NCBI GenBank assembly: GCA_027943335.1
Contig: BSBK01006347.1
Location: 310,001-374,000 of the forward strand
Length of the DNA: 64,000 nucleotides
Direction of reading: 5' to 3'
Source of the DNA: Chamaecyparis obtusa
Taxonomy: Eukaryota; Streptophyta; Pinopsida; Cupressales; Cupressaceae
Shown here: in pieces, positions 47,700 to 59,549 of the stretch
Position numbering within the stretch: the stretch's first letter is position 1
Layout: each line of letters starts with the position of its first letter
Translations under genes and position numbers: made by a program
The notes under the pieces: model-generated
Databases searched by the model: none
What the model was told of the DNA's origin: nothing
Seen by the model: only the letters and a program-made list of their open reading frames with translations

Positions 47700-48372
47700 C
47701 CTCCATCAAAGAATAGGACCAAGGCAGTCCAATCCAGTGTATCTCAACCTACTAGTTCTAATCCTATTCCTACATGTACTACCATTATCCCACCAATCCC
47801 ACCTGTTCAAGCAGCGCCAATAATTCAAGTTCCCTTAGATCCACCAATGGATAGGAACCACCCTTTTTTGGCCTTTAACTAGGGTATCCCTTTGAATTTA
47901 CAACAACACAATGCCATACCTATATCAGCTCTTAAAATCTTACCCATCTTTACAAAAGAATATCAAACCTCAAACATTGAACACATAACATATGTTGCAT
48001 CCCTTTGAGCTCTCCATAATATAACCCATGATAATGTGGTTGTGAGGTTGTTAGTAGAATCACTTAATGGTAAGGCTTTGCAGTGGTTCAGGGGTTTAGC
48101 AATTAACTCTATAGCAAGCTGGGATGAGCTAGGCGAAGCCTTGACGAATCAGTTTGAAGATAAGTCTGACCATCTTTCTTTGGTAGAGCACTTAACTACT
48201 ATAAAGAGGGAACCCCATGAGCACATGATGGATTTTAATTTTAAGTTCCAAAGGAAATGGAATAGGATCCCAATAATAGTTATCCCTTTAAGCCATCATG
48301 CTTTCTTATACTACTTAAGGGCACTTAACAGTGACATTTGTGTCATGATCTAGTCTATGGGAGGGAACACTT
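47700..48372 (+). pseudogene. Gag of outer Tat-type element, first part
   Basis: A Pro-rich start (LPPSKNRTKAV, IPPIPPVQAAPII) leads into a Ty3/gypsy Gag core: VVVRLLVESLNGKALQWFRGL, SWDELGEALTNQFEDKSD, HLTTIKREPHEHMMDFNFKF and YYLRALNSDICVMI. Stops at 47880 (TAG), 48009 (TGA) and 48351 (TAG) interrupt it. The frame is broken by the insertion at 48373 and picks up after 59549 with LPITFDIFIRAENS, which joins smoothly in meaning. Confidence 0.85.
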
Positions 48373-49589
48373 TGACTGGTTAGAATAATATCCTAGTAAC
48401 TCAAGGATTGGACATCCTTTAACAATGATTCATTGCTGAAAATCATCATGTATCTACTTAGAACATCATGCTAGACTTCATTAAATGTATCAATCCGGGA
48501 ACGTGAACTTGAGATGATGGCTACAAAGTTTATGCTTTAGTTCTTCTCAATAGTCATCAGTACTAAAGTAAAAGCTATTACTACAGGAGATTTATACTGG
48601 AAACTAAAACTACAGATTAACTCTCATCTTGAAGGAAACAAACTTAATAGTAAATAGATAATGCTTGAGAAGTAAACCTATGCTGCAGGAACCAACCAAT
48701 GGTTCTACTACTAGTGGTTGCAGGAGCAACAATACTTAACAACTTCAAAGAAACTTAACTGCATCCTACTTTAACATGAACATGGAATTCATCTCCTGTG
48801 TGGGCCCCCACGGAAGTATGAATGACTTATAACTTAGAGATTGAAATGAAGAACTGTCATATATTCATTCAGCAAAACATAGATACAATATAAGATATCA
48901 AAGTATTTTACTCTATTGCTGGATTACAGTATGAATTCCTCAAAATGTCTAACTAGCCTGGAATCATAAGTTCCAGCTTATTTAAAAGCAACTAAGAAAA
49001 ATAGAACTCCTACAAACTAGGTCCTTCATTACATAGCATAACAACTTTAGTTATAGGAATGACAACATCATTTATGCAAGAAGATAAGCCATATTTAGTG
49101 CTTTGAGAATATAGGAATGCTTGGTAACTAGATTGACTTGGACTAAATCAGAAACCGCAAAGTTATGGAAGGAGTGGAGCTATGATGAACTCTGAAACAG
49201 TTATCTACCTTAAAAGACCCACTCATCCTTGAGTCCACACTCCTTGCTAACTTATTCTTCCTAAAAAAGGTCAACATAATAGAATCCAAAACATGAATCC
49301 AAGGCAGAGATTATAATAAGTTTTCATATTTTAACATAACCTTGTCATACGGCTGCAGGAGATCTACCCATTAAAGCTAGAGAAGAAAGATACCAGATTT
49401 CATCATAACATTCATTAATCTATATATATATATATTTAGTCTTGTCCTTAAGTTTCATAAGTATCTAATATACATATAGCTAAAGCTTAGAAACATAAAA
49501 GATTGTATAATGTTTATGAAAAACCATAAGATATTCAAGTCTGAACTTAGAAAATCATAAACAAAACATTCCATAATATTGACTTATCA
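48373..49589 (-). repeat. 3' LTR of Athila-like element
   Basis: 1217 bp, matches 58339-59549. In element orientation it starts TGATAAGTCAATATT and ends AACCAGTCA, where the other copy has AACCAATCA. Confidence 0.93.
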
Positions 49590-49600
49590 TTCCCCCTAGC
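49590..49600 (-). other. Polypurine tract of Athila-like element
   Basis: Minus strand reads GCTAGGGGGAA right before the 3' LTR start. The third ORF's TAA abuts it. Confidence 0.8.
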
Positions 49601-52468
49601 TTAACTATTGGCTGGTCCTCCAGCAAATAAATTCTTTAGCCTGGCTATCAATCTATAGTCAGTAGCTATTCTCTGTCTAGTACCTCCCCCTGCATGACTC
49701 CAATAGAATCCCTTTGTTTCCTTGTGTTTCCTCCATCTATCCTTTTCCCTCTGCATATCAAAATTGTCTAGATTTTCTGAGTTTGCAAGTAAAGGAGACA
49801 TCAGTAATGGAGGCTGAAAAGTTAGTGGAATCTAGACACTTTCTCATTCTCTTCCCAATGAAATGTACCAAGGGGCACGTTGTGTTGCCATAGCAAAATT
49901 GAGAGGTGAATGTGGTTCTTTGTTTCTCATCTCCCTAGATAAATTGTTCCAGCGCCACTGAATGGAATTTCTAGCCTCAGGTAGTTTAGAATCCATCATC
50001 TTCTCATATGCATTAAATGCTTCATTTCTCATTGGATAAATGATCTTGCTACCTGAGTCAGAGGGGGCTATCCTTAACCAATTATAGTAGTAAGTTTGAG
50101 GATCTTTGGCTTCAGGCCTTAGAAATAGGGGAATGTTTGACTCCAAATCCCTATACACCTTAGCTTCAGTGTCCCAATTAATTTCATTTTGTACCTAGGA
50201 CATGAGGGCTCTAAGTTGAATATCCCCAACATAAACCAAGGGATTCCAAACTTGGTCATTAGGGACTGCTAGGTTGTGGAGATAAAGTTCACATAATAGA
50301 TTTTGAATGGCTACAGGAGAGTTATGGAATGCTTGAGAAGACTGGGTAGGCTCTTGTAATGACGAAGACCTATCTTGCATAATATAGGTCATTTGATAGT
50401 TTAACAGTTGTTCCTTAAGAAACAAGGCACAGACAGGTGATGGGGATCTACAACCCATCAGGTCAGGAATTAAAGATGTAATTTTGTCAAGTTTCACACT
50501 TAATTGTTCTATCTTTTCCTCCTGAATAAGTGTTTCCTGATAATGAAGGTCTACTACCCTATTTAGTTCTTTACATTGTTGTTTCCACTGCTCTCTCTCA
50601 TAATTTAATTGCTTAGACAATTGGAAGATAACACACAACAAAGAGTTTGAACTAGATTGATCTGTTATTGAACTAGGGCAAGAATTGTTTGTTGCTGGAG
50701 GAACAAATGACTTACCATTATTAGCACTTGTCCTCTTCAAAGGATCTATCCAGATGATCATAGCCCTCTTGATGTTAGAGCATTGTTGAGCCACTGAAGT
50801 TAATGTATCTAACCCTTCACTCAAAATTTTCTCTACAACCTTATTGACAAGGTCGATGTCAATATCTGGATTTTTTTCATTGGGATCCCTTTCTGCTATA
50901 GGAGACTCTGCTATAGGAGAGAACTTTTTTTCATCTACTTCCTTGATGTAACTATCAGAGTCATCACTTTCTAAATCATCTTCCTGAAGATTCCCAGAGG
51001 TTGATCCTCTCCTTCGAAACACATAAGCTTTCTCTTCCGAGCTGGAGTCATCTTTGATTATAATGACTTCTGCATTTATTGGCTTATCAGGAACCTGCTC
51101 TATTTTAACATCAGGACATTCCTCAAATGTGTCCTGTTCCATAATCTCAGTCCATTTTTCTTCCTACTAAGAAGTTTCAGGCTGTAATTTAGCTTCTTGC
51201 TAAATGTTTTCATTCTCTTCTTCCTTCTATCTAGAATCTTGTGTTATATTTGGCTCATTAACTGGAATCTCCTCAGTTATTTTTGACCTATTCCTAGCAC
51301 TTCTCCTTAATAGAGTTTCCTCCTTCTTTTTTGGAGATTTTCTTTTTCTAGACATGCCCGTGGCTGTAGGAGATGCCTTAGCTTGCCAACTAGTACTAGG
51401 GTTAATTTTCTTTTTCCTATCCTTTGGGGAAACCATTTCTATTGCAGGAGCAACTTCAACCTTTTTTGTAGGAGTTTCTGATTCTTCTTCATGAGTTGAT
51501 CTTGAAGTAGAAGAATTAGTGGAATTAGGGGAATTAGGGGTCCTAACCCTAGATTTCTTCTTGGATGAAGAACACTGTCCAATTTCAATAAAAATTTTCC
51601 TAACCCCTTTAGCAGTTTTAACCCTTTGTCCCACTCTAAACCCAATTGGTTCAGGGGTAGGCTCCTTAAACCTGTGTAGCAGAAATTCCTCCCAGGAAAT
51701 ATCTGACTCTTCCCTTAAGGTTTTTTCCACTATCAACTTGATTATACAGTGGTGAGAGACAAAATTTTGTTTACCCTCTTGGACTAGAACGACTTGTTTT
51801 GACAGAATACCAAACACAAAACTAGGGACATTGATAGGCCTATTATCATGTCTCAAATAGCTCAAGAATTTAAAGTGAAAAACATGCAAGAATGAGTGCC
51901 TTCCTTTGTAGGTGAAATACCTAATGATATAAACCCCACATTATTTAAATGACTCAGGAAGAGATAGTCAAAATGTACCTTATTTTCTATCAACTTCAAG
52001 TGGTGGGTTTGTATGAAGAGTGAATTGAGCTCTGGAAGTAGTTGGGTCAAGATTCTTTACAAATTCCTCACCCTCAAGTGGTAAACCCATGACCTCTACC
52101 AAAATTGACTAAGAAAATGGCACCTTTAGTCCTTTAACTATAGCCACTCCTTCTTTCAAGGAGCTAAGAAACTGAAGTGCAACCTCGTCAGCCTAGCTAG
52201 TTAGTTTCTGGACATAATCTATCCAACCCCTTGCTTGGAAATATAGCCTACAATTCTAGTCTTTGAGAAAAACACCATGCACAGTAGGCTCTCTTTGGAT
52301 GAGGTCACCACACATCCTCTTGTTTCTGAGATACCCAAATAGAGTTGTAGGAGATAAAACAGACAACCAGAATTTTGAACAAGAAAGCTTGAAAAGGCAA
52401 GTTGCGGGATTATTCAAATTTGGAAATTTCTAGCAAAGCAGCTCAAGAAATGAGCTTATGAGTAACAT
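49601..52468 (-). pseudogene. Third ORF of Athila-like element, about 955 codons
   Basis: One frame from an ATG at 52468 (MLLISSFLELLC) to a TAA at 49601, without any frame change, holding about 14 stops: 10 TAG, 2 TGA, 2 TAA. The N-terminal third (SLKEGVAIVKGLKVPFS, EVMGLPLEGEEF, IIRYFTYKGRHSFLHVFHFK, LRHDNRPINVPSFVFG) vaguely recalls the plant transposon-protein region found after pol in Athila elements. Next come a basic stretch (SRKRKSPKKKEETLLRRSAR), an acidic region, and a coiled-coil-like segment (NYEREQWKQQCKELNRVVDL). I see no signal peptide or membrane segment, so an envelope role is not supported. Function unknown. Confidence 0.78.
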
Positions 52469-53035
52469 AAATGCAAATTATTGTATTATCATTTCATAAT
52501 TACTCATAAGTACACTTTGTATAACTCGTACTCAACATAACTTGCCACCTTAGTTTTATACGTGCGAAAGATAATACACAGCATAATGATTTTCAAAAGT
52601 GTCTAATCATGGTAGAAAAATATAAGTACGATAGGAGAAAGGAATAAATATAAAGATTGTATAAACATAATGACAAAAAAACTAATAAAATTCCCCCCAG
52701 CTAAAGTAGTGCAAGTGGGCCCTCACTTGCAATAATGACAAGGCATACACTAAAATTAAGAGGAAAACAAATTAAAGTTGGATACCTTGAATTGTGTGCT
52801 AACCTAAAGTACTGGTGAGGTGGTAGTTGTTACGTATCCATGAATGAAAGAAAATATGAGGTGGATGGATGATAGACTAGAAATGAAGCAAAAAGTATTA
52901 TGGAGAAGTGACTTTTGGGAAGATATTTTTTATTATGAAGGTGAAAAGACCGTTTTAGAGCGAGGAAGGCAAATGAGTATAAAGCTCATTACGAGTGGCT
53001 ATAGGAAGGGTTTCACCAACGGTGGAAGAGAATTG
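52469..53035 (-). other. Spacer between pol and third ORF
   Basis: No frame in the element direction. A plus frame at 52844-53041 is antisense and featureless. It probably holds the leader or splice region of the third ORF. Confidence 0.45.
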
Positions 53036-53880
53036 CTATAGAAACTCATCCTTTCTCTGGGGTTTGTGATACAACTTCAATCGGTGACCATTGACCAACA
53101 GTTTGAAATGTACTGGATCAACTATGGAGAGTTGAACTGCACCATTTGGAAAGACTGCAATTATCTCATATGGTCCAAGCCATCTAGTTTGGAATTTCCC
53201 TGGGTTATGCTGGTACCGAGAGTCATACAAGAGTGCTTAGTCTCCAACTAAAAACACTTTGTCCTTGAAAAACATGTCATGTCATTTCTTGCATTGATTT
53301 TGGATCAATTCAGTGTTATGTAGGGTAGATTTTCTCCGCTCATCAAGGGCATTCAAACTCAGAATCCTATCTTGCTATGCTGCAGTGAGATCCATCCCAA
53401 GATCAAGAGCTGTCCTAAGTGTCTTATGTTTGAATTCAATAGGCATGACTGCAGAGCGACCATAGACAAGATCAAATGGTGTGAAACTAGTTGTAGACTT
53501 CCATGTAGTTCGCTATGCCCAAAGTGCTTCAGGAAGTCAGATAGCCCAATCTTTCTTATGAATGGCTCAACCCATTTGGTAACATAGTCAGTGCAAACAA
53601 GGATATAGAATTTACCTTGGGAAGAGGGCTCAATAGGACCAACAAAGTTAATTCCCCATTTGTCAAAGGGTGCGACAACTCCCTGTGGCTACAGGGGCAT
53701 TTCATCTATCTTTGTAGGTCATCCCATGCATTGGCATTTTTCACACTTTTTGGTGTACTGAGTAGCATCCTTGTGGAAACTAGGCCAATAATAACCTGTA
53801 GTCAAAATTTTCAATGTCATTATTTTGGCAACAAAATGTCCACCGCAAGGTTCATCATGACATGCCTTGAGGATATCATA
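53036..53880 (-). pseudogene. Athila-like integrase with deleted core
   Basis: The zinc-binding domain is intact (HDEPCGGHF, GYYWPSFHKDATQY, CEKCQCM), and the core begins with DKWGINFVGPIEPSSQGK and CTDYVTKWVE, holding the first Asp. The next readable sequence is already the end of the core (LPEAL-A-RTTWKSTTSFTPFDLVYG), so roughly 70 residues including the second Asp and the Glu are missing. The C-terminal domain follows (YQHNPGKFQTRWLGPYEIIAVF, HRLKLYHKP) and stops at 53036. Frame changes occur between 53250 and 53600. Confidence 0.85.
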
Positions 53881-54629
53881 GGTTTCATCCTCTCGAATGC
53901 ATCTTCTAGTTACTTGGTCAGGACCAGTATAAAAAATGAATCCATAAATCCATGAATAATTAAAGCTCTTTTCAGTTAACAACCTTCTTTCTTTAGCAGA
54001 GAAATGAGTTGGTGTCTTACCGGTTGTGAGATAATTGGCAATATCGACATACCAAGGATTCTGTGCAGTCAGCAAGAAAAGATGTTCATTAGGAAAACTA
54101 TCATCAATGGCTGCAGGATCATCAGGTACATGCAACCTAGAAAGAAAATCAGCTACCACATTGGTTTTACCAAGTTTATCTATGATGGTAATGTCAAACT
54201 CCTGCATAAGCAGCAACCAGCGAGCCAATCTATCAGAGATTGCAGGATTGTTCATGAGATACTTAATAGCAGAATGGTTGGTATGTACATAGATCTCATA
54301 TCTAGTAATGTAGTGTCTGAATTTATTCAGGGCATAAATGACTGCAAGAAGTTCTTTTTAGTGACAGTGTAGTTAAACTCAAGGCCTTGCAAATTCTTAC
54401 TAATAAAGTAAATTGCATGCTCAACAGAGTCCACCTTCTAGCCAAGCACAGCTCCAATAACATAGTCTAAGGCATTAGTATGGATGTGAAAAGGCAAGCC
54501 CCAATTAGGTCCTCGCAAAATTGGTACTATAGTGAGAACTTCTTTAAGCTGTAGGAAAGATTTTGCACACTCATAATCCCAAGAAAATTCAGCATCCTTC
54601 TTGAGCAAGTTATACAGTGGTGCTGCTAG
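53881..54629 (-). pseudogene. Athila-like RNase H
   Basis: Connection and RNase H after RT. Expected catalytic Asp in the first strand is Asn (HTNALDYVIGAVLG), the Glu region VTKKELLAVIYALNKFRHY is good, and the third Asp is Asn (VHTNHSAIKYL). The last Asp is present in VVADFLSRL. Two Asp-to-Asn changes would abolish activity. The C-terminal part (RLARWLLLMQEFDITI) is in the same long frame as the integrase zinc domain, 54255-53719. Confidence 0.9.
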
Positions 54630-55400
54630 CTAACTGAAATCCTTTATAAACCTTCTATAATACCTGACATGTCCAAGAAAACTTTGCACATCTTTTTGTT
54701 TTTGTGGAGTAGGTAATGTGCTAATTACTTCAATCTTGGTAGGGTCCACTTGAATACCTTTTGAAGAAATGAAATGTCCTAAGACAACCCCTTCTTCCAT
54801 CATCATGAAACACTTTTCACTATTAAGAGAGAGGTTATAATCATGACATCTCTGAAGAACTTTCTCCAAATTTTCCTTGGCCTCATCAAAAGTATGCCCA
54901 CAGGTGGTAAAGTCATCCATGTAAATCTCCATGCAATCAACAAAGATATCTAAGAATATATTGATCACAGCTCGTTGGAAGGTAGCAGGAGCATTACACA
55001 ACCCAAAAGGTAGCACTAAATAGGCAAATGTACCCCATGGACAGGTGAATGTTGTCTTCTCTTGGTCCTCAGGAGCTATTTGTATCTAATTATAATCACT
55101 GAATCCATCCAGAAAAGAGAAGTATTTCTTTCTAGCTAAGTTATCAAGGACTTGATCTATGAATGACAATGGAAAGTGGTCCTTCTTAGTGGCTATGTTA
55201 AGCTCTCTATAGTCAACACAAACTCTCCACTTCCCTCCTTTTTTAGGCACTATGACAAGAGGGGAGATCCATTGACTATCAGAAATGGGATAGATGAATC
55301 CAACATTTAATAACTTCTACAGCTCATTCTTTACTATATCCCTTAGAGCTGGGTTAACCCTTCACTGAGGTTGGTGAACAGGTCTAAATTTAGTGTTGAT
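54630..55400 (-). pseudogene. Athila-like reverse transcriptase
   Basis: Motifs in order on the minus strand: ISPLVIVPKKGGKWRVCVDY, KKDHFPLSFIDQVLD, FSFLDGFSDYN, LPFGLCNAPATFQRAV, and the catalytic box EIYMDDFTTCGHTFDEAKEN with both Asp. NLSLNSEKCFMMMEEGVVLG, GIQVDPTKIEVIS and FLGHVRYYRRFIKDFS complete the domain. The last 129 codons (55016-54630) are open; upstream has a TAG before IQIAPEDQ. Confidence 0.94.
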
Positions 55401-55502
55401 ATAAATTTTTTGAGTGCAGATCTTAGGGTCTAAACCTTTCATGTCAGTATAATCCCAAGAAAAGGCTGATTGATGTTCTTTTAGAAGCTGCAGGACATTT
55501 GT

Positions 55503-55883
55503 CTATTGAGAGAGAGTTAAGGCATTGTTTACATTTAACTCCCGCCCTAAGCTAACCTCTAGCTTAGTGACCTTTTCTGCCATGGACAGCTGAGAAATTG
55601 GGGAAGACTCCATTTCATGAGGCACTAATGTATGAAGAAATTTGGAATTTTCTGAATACTGCAGGGCATCAATAGGTGGTAACAAAGTGTCAAGAACACA
55701 GTCCTTTTGGGAACACACTTGGGATTGCACTCCATACTCATTCAGAATAATGGAGGAAATGAATTCATCTTCTTCCCTAGAAGCTACAAAAAGTTCCCTG
55801 GATATCATCATTAGCTGATGAATGGAATTAACCTCAGGTTTAGTATCATCCAAATTTCGCCAGATTATCTGGTCATCTTGCAA
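55503..55883 (-). pseudogene. Protease-RT linker of Athila-like pol
   Basis: Open frame of 126 codons between protease and RT, without a known domain (MISRELFVASREEDEFISS, LDTLLPPIDALQYSEN). Its position fits the variable linker of Gag-Pol. Confidence 0.6.
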
Positions 55884-56340
55884 ATAGAGGTTGAGCTAGG
55901 AAATACAAAGTCAAATTTTTAGTGTTGACTCCATTTGATATAGTCATTTTTCCTGATCGACAAGCTATATAGGCATCTACAGTAGCTAGCCAAGGCCTAC
56001 CTAGAATTATTGGATATCCTTCCATGTTAGCCTTTGGAGAAAGGACAACAAAGTCAACCAGATATTCCCATGAATTCAAGGTGACTATTACATCCTCTAC
56101 CATCCCATTAGGTGTAATGGTGGAACTATCAGCAAGCTAAAGGATGGTAAGGGTTTCCCTAAGACCAATGATATGTAATTGAGATATTAATTCCTTGGTC
56201 ATGATATTTATGGATGCACCTAAGTCAACTAGAGCATTTTGGACTTGCATTCCTTGAATAGTGACCGTAACCACAAGGCTACCAGGATCAGAATACTTGG
56301 GAACTATTAATTTCTCCAACATTAGATTAGATAACTGGCC
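55884..56340 (-). pseudogene. Athila-like aspartic protease
   Basis: VTIQGMQVQNALVDLGASINIM holds the active-site Asp in the DLGAS form used by Athila elements, followed by VEDVIVTLNSWEYLVDFVVL and PIILGRPWLATVDAYI, the second conserved region. One TAG at about 56140 interrupts the frame. Confidence 0.9.
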
Positions 56341-56759
56341 TAGGACATGTATGGTTTTGGGATCCTTTTTCTTCCTCCCAGGCTACTTGATACAAGCTTC
56401 CTTTATGGCTTTAGTATATGCATGTACTTCTTTTATGGAATCTAACAAGGGAATCTTTACTATCATTTGCTTTAGTTGGGCAAGCAAATCCAACACTGCT
56501 TGATTTTCCACTAGCTTAACTTGTTCCTCCAAGCTATGAGGAAATGGGGGTTCTTGTGTTGCAGGAGTAGTAGGTTGGACCGGTACCTCAGTTGGTCCTA
56601 CCGAGACATCCTCAACTTCGGTAATAATAGGCTACTCTGGAGGAGGAAGAGTTGTGCCAGATCTTAAATGGATATTATTCAGGGAAATTTCATAGCTCTA
56701 TTGTTGCATTGTTGGGATTTAGATTAGGCTAAGCAAGCAATTGAGTCTATTTAGGGGAA

Positions 56760-58255
56760 GTAGTATTAGCTACAGGAGGAGGCATCAAAGATAGCTACTG
56801 AGGTGGTGGCATCAAAGCTGTCTAGTTTGATTGGTTCATCCAATTTTGTGGTTGTTGCCACCCCTATTGGGGCTACTGCCAGGGTTGCTGAGGTTGTGAC
56901 CAACCCTGTTGAGATTGTTGCCATCCTAGCTGATGTTGTTGCCAACCCTACTGAGGCTGTTGCCAATTCTATTGATGTTCCTGCCAACCTTGCTGAGGTT
57001 GTTGCCAACCTTGCTGAGGTTGCTGCCAACTATTATACCCACTAAATCCACTATGTTGTTGATTTTGCCATGCATTAGTATTATTAAAATTTTGAAGAGG
57101 ATCTTGGGGAATACCTGGTCTCTAAGCCCATGGCCTTTGCTGGGAAATGTAGAGCACCTCTCCATTCTCATCAATGGCTTTGAACTCGGTAGGCATTGGT
57201 TGGGACTCCAAGCTTGCAATAGACTTACATTGACAATTATTTTTCTTTTCCCTATAGTGTGGACCGTACTCTACTAACATTGCATCAGCTTCATCCTTCT
57301 TTCTCCTTTCCTGCATTGTGTCCAACTAAGTGGTGACATCATTAATGATGTCCTTCTTGAAATATGACAATAGATTGGATAGCTCCATTTTGGACACCCC
57401 TGCACCGTTGGACTTGTGAGGCAAGGCTCTCAAGGCTCTTCCTTTCTTGACAGTGGCTCTTGAATAGTTCAGACATATGCTTTTTATGTCATCCCATGTC
57501 TTCTGAGTAGTGTCTCCCCTTGCCATAAGGTTAAGGGCCTCTATGCTCCCATCATTCACACCTCTCAAAAACAAATGCTTTTGAGATTCTTCATTCAATG
57601 CATGTTGTGTGTTACACTACAGGCTGAACATATACCTAGAGACATAGTCTTCTAGAGTTTCATCTTCCTTCTGTGACATTTTAAATATGTCATCTCCCTT
57701 TAAGTCTCCTCCTCTACAATAATCTTTATACTTCTCAAGAAACATGGTGCACATTGAATTCCAATCTACTACAGCATCAGTACCCAAACTCATAAACCAC
57801 CGTAGAGAAGCCTCCTTTATAGTGGAAGGAAATAATTTGAGCTTATGGCCATCAATGGTGTATTCATAGCTTCTGCAAAGGACATAAAATTCAAATAGGA
57901 AAGTCTCTGGATCCTCTGTGATGAGTCCATAGAATTTAGGAAGTGCAGCTATAGGAATGTTCTTTAGATTTTGGTTACCTTGCTGAGTAGGAATAGGAAA
58001 AGGGAAAGTAGGATGAGCCATTATGTTAGCTAGATATTCTGGGTAGGAAAAGAGGACATTTAAATGGTAAGACTCTTTAGATGATGGCGGTGAAGGCAAG
58101 TGATCAAAGGCATTAGAAAACACATTCTTAAATGGTTCTTCTTCTTATGGGATTTCTAATTGGGGTTCCTCAAATGTTAGATCTAAAACCTCAAATGGTT
58201 CTCCTTGATTAAGGTTAGGTAGGAATCACCCAAGATGATCCCTACACCTATGCAT
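56760..58255 (-). pseudogene. Athila-like gag
   Basis: I take the ATG at 58255 (MHRCRDHLG), followed ten codons later by a TGA where Arg is likely. Same frame on: NIPIAALPKFYGLITEDPET, LFEFYVLCRSYEYTIDGHKL, KEASLRWFMSLGTDAVVDWN and MFLEKYKDYCRGGDLKGDDI, a typical Athila/Ty3 Gag core. The C-terminal part has TRSYF-free linker sequence, a Gln/Trp heptad array and a Pro-rich end. All stops from the core to the heptads are TAG. The start is only about 60 nt inside the primer site. Confidence 0.9.
56850..57037 (-). repeat. 21-bp minisatellite coding for GWQQPQQ heptads
   Basis: About nine tandem units near the end of gag. At positions where most units have CAA or CAG, some have TAG. The reverse strand gives an artefactual Val/Ala-rich or Leu-rich open frame. 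Confidence 0.9.
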
Positions 58256-58316
58256 GCAAAGTTATGGAGAATGAAAACTAACTTAATGACTTCTAGGTCA
58301 AACTAAATTGACACCA

Positions 58317-58334
58317 TCCCTGGCAGTGGCACCA
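58317..58334 (-). other. Primer binding site of Athila-like element
   Basis: Minus strand reads TGGTGCCACTGCCAGGGA, four bases inside the 5' LTR. It matches the tRNA-Asp type site of plant gypsy elements at about 14 of 18 positions; three of the four differences fit C-to-T or G-to-A change. Confidence 0.75.
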
Positions 58335-58338
58335 AAAA

Positions 58339-59549
58339 TGATTGGTTAGAATAATATCCTAGTAACTCAAGGATTGGACATCCTTTAACAATGATCCATT
58401 GCTGAAAATCATCATGTATCTACTTAGAACATCATGCTAGACTTCATTAAATGTATCAATCCAGGAATGTGAACTTGAGATGATGGCTGCAAAGTTTATG
58501 CTTTAGTTCTTCTCAATATTCATCACTACTAAAGTAAATGCTATTGCTACATGAGATTTATACTAGAAACTGAAACTACAGATTAACTCTCATCTTGAAG
58601 GAAACAAACTTAACAATAAATAGATAATGCTTGAGAAGTAAACCTATGTTGTAGGAAACAATCAATGGTTCTGCTACCAGTGGCTGCAGGAGCAATAATA
58701 CTTAACAACTTCAAAGAAACTTAACTGAATCCTACTTAAACATGAATAGGGAATTCATCTCCTATGTGGGCCCCCACGGAAGTATGAATGCCTTATAACT
58801 CAGAGATTGAAATGAAGAATTGTCATATATTTATTCAACAAAACATAGATACAATATAAGATATCAAAGTATTTTACTCTATTGGTGGATTACAATATGA
58901 ATTCCTCAAAACGTCTAACTAGCCTGGAATCATAAGTTCCAGCTTATTTAAAAGCAACTAAGAAAAATAGAACTCCTACAAACTAGGTCCTTCATTACAT
59001 AGCATAACAACTTCAGTTACAGGAATGACAACATCATTTATGTAAGAAGATAAGCCATATTTAGTGCTTTGAGAATATAGGAACGCTTGGTAACTAGATT
59101 GACTTGAACTGAATCAGCAACCGCAAAGTTATGGAAGGAGTGGAGCTATGATGAACTCTGAAATAGTTATCCACCTTAAAAGACCCACTCATCCTTGAGT
59201 CCGCGCTCCTTGCCAACTTATTATTCCTGCAAAAGGTTAACATAACATAATCCAAAACATGAATCCAAGGTAGAGAATAATAAATTTTCCTATTTTAACG
59301 TAGCCTTGTCATACAGATGCTGGAGATCTACCCATTAAAGCTAGAGAAGAAAGATACCATATTTCATCATAAAATTCATTAATCTATATATATATTCAGT
59401 CTTGTCCTAAAGTTTCATAAGTATCAAATATACATATAGCTAAAGCTTAGAAACATAAAAGACTGTATAATGTTTATGAAAAACTATAAGATATTCAAGT
59501 TTGAACTTAAAAAATCATAAACAAAACATTCCATAATATTGACTCATCA
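58339..59549 (-). repeat. 5' LTR of Athila-like element
   Basis: 1211 bp, matches 48373-49589. In element orientation it begins TGATGAGTCAATATT. Confidence 0.93.

Larger units (their letters stand above)
48373..59549 (-). mobile_element. Athila-like Ty3/gypsy element with third ORF, complete and decayed
   Basis: 11.2-kb unit on the minus strand with LTRs of 1211 bp (5') and 1217 bp (3'), a primer site close to the tRNA-Asp type, gag, protease, RT, RNase H, integrase, a long third ORF and a polypurine tract. The protease D-L-G-A-S form, this primer type, long LTRs and an extra ORF before the 3' LTR together point to the Athila lineage. LTRs differ by about 4-5% in the part compared, including a TA-repeat length difference near 49425 and 59388. 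Flanks are GAACACTT on the left and CAACTTACC on the right, an imperfect target duplication. Confidence 0.9.

Noticed and set aside
51204..51494. Hydrophobic plus frame that could look like a membrane protein
   Set aside because: Antisense to the basic and Ser-rich part of the third ORF, which explains the hydrophobic codons.
52844..53041. 65-codon plus frame between pol and the third ORF
   Set aside because: Antisense to the pol end, short, and without a motif.
56803..57277. Leu/Pro- or Val/Ala-rich plus frames
   Set aside because: Antisense readings of the GWQQPQQ-coding minisatellite in gag.
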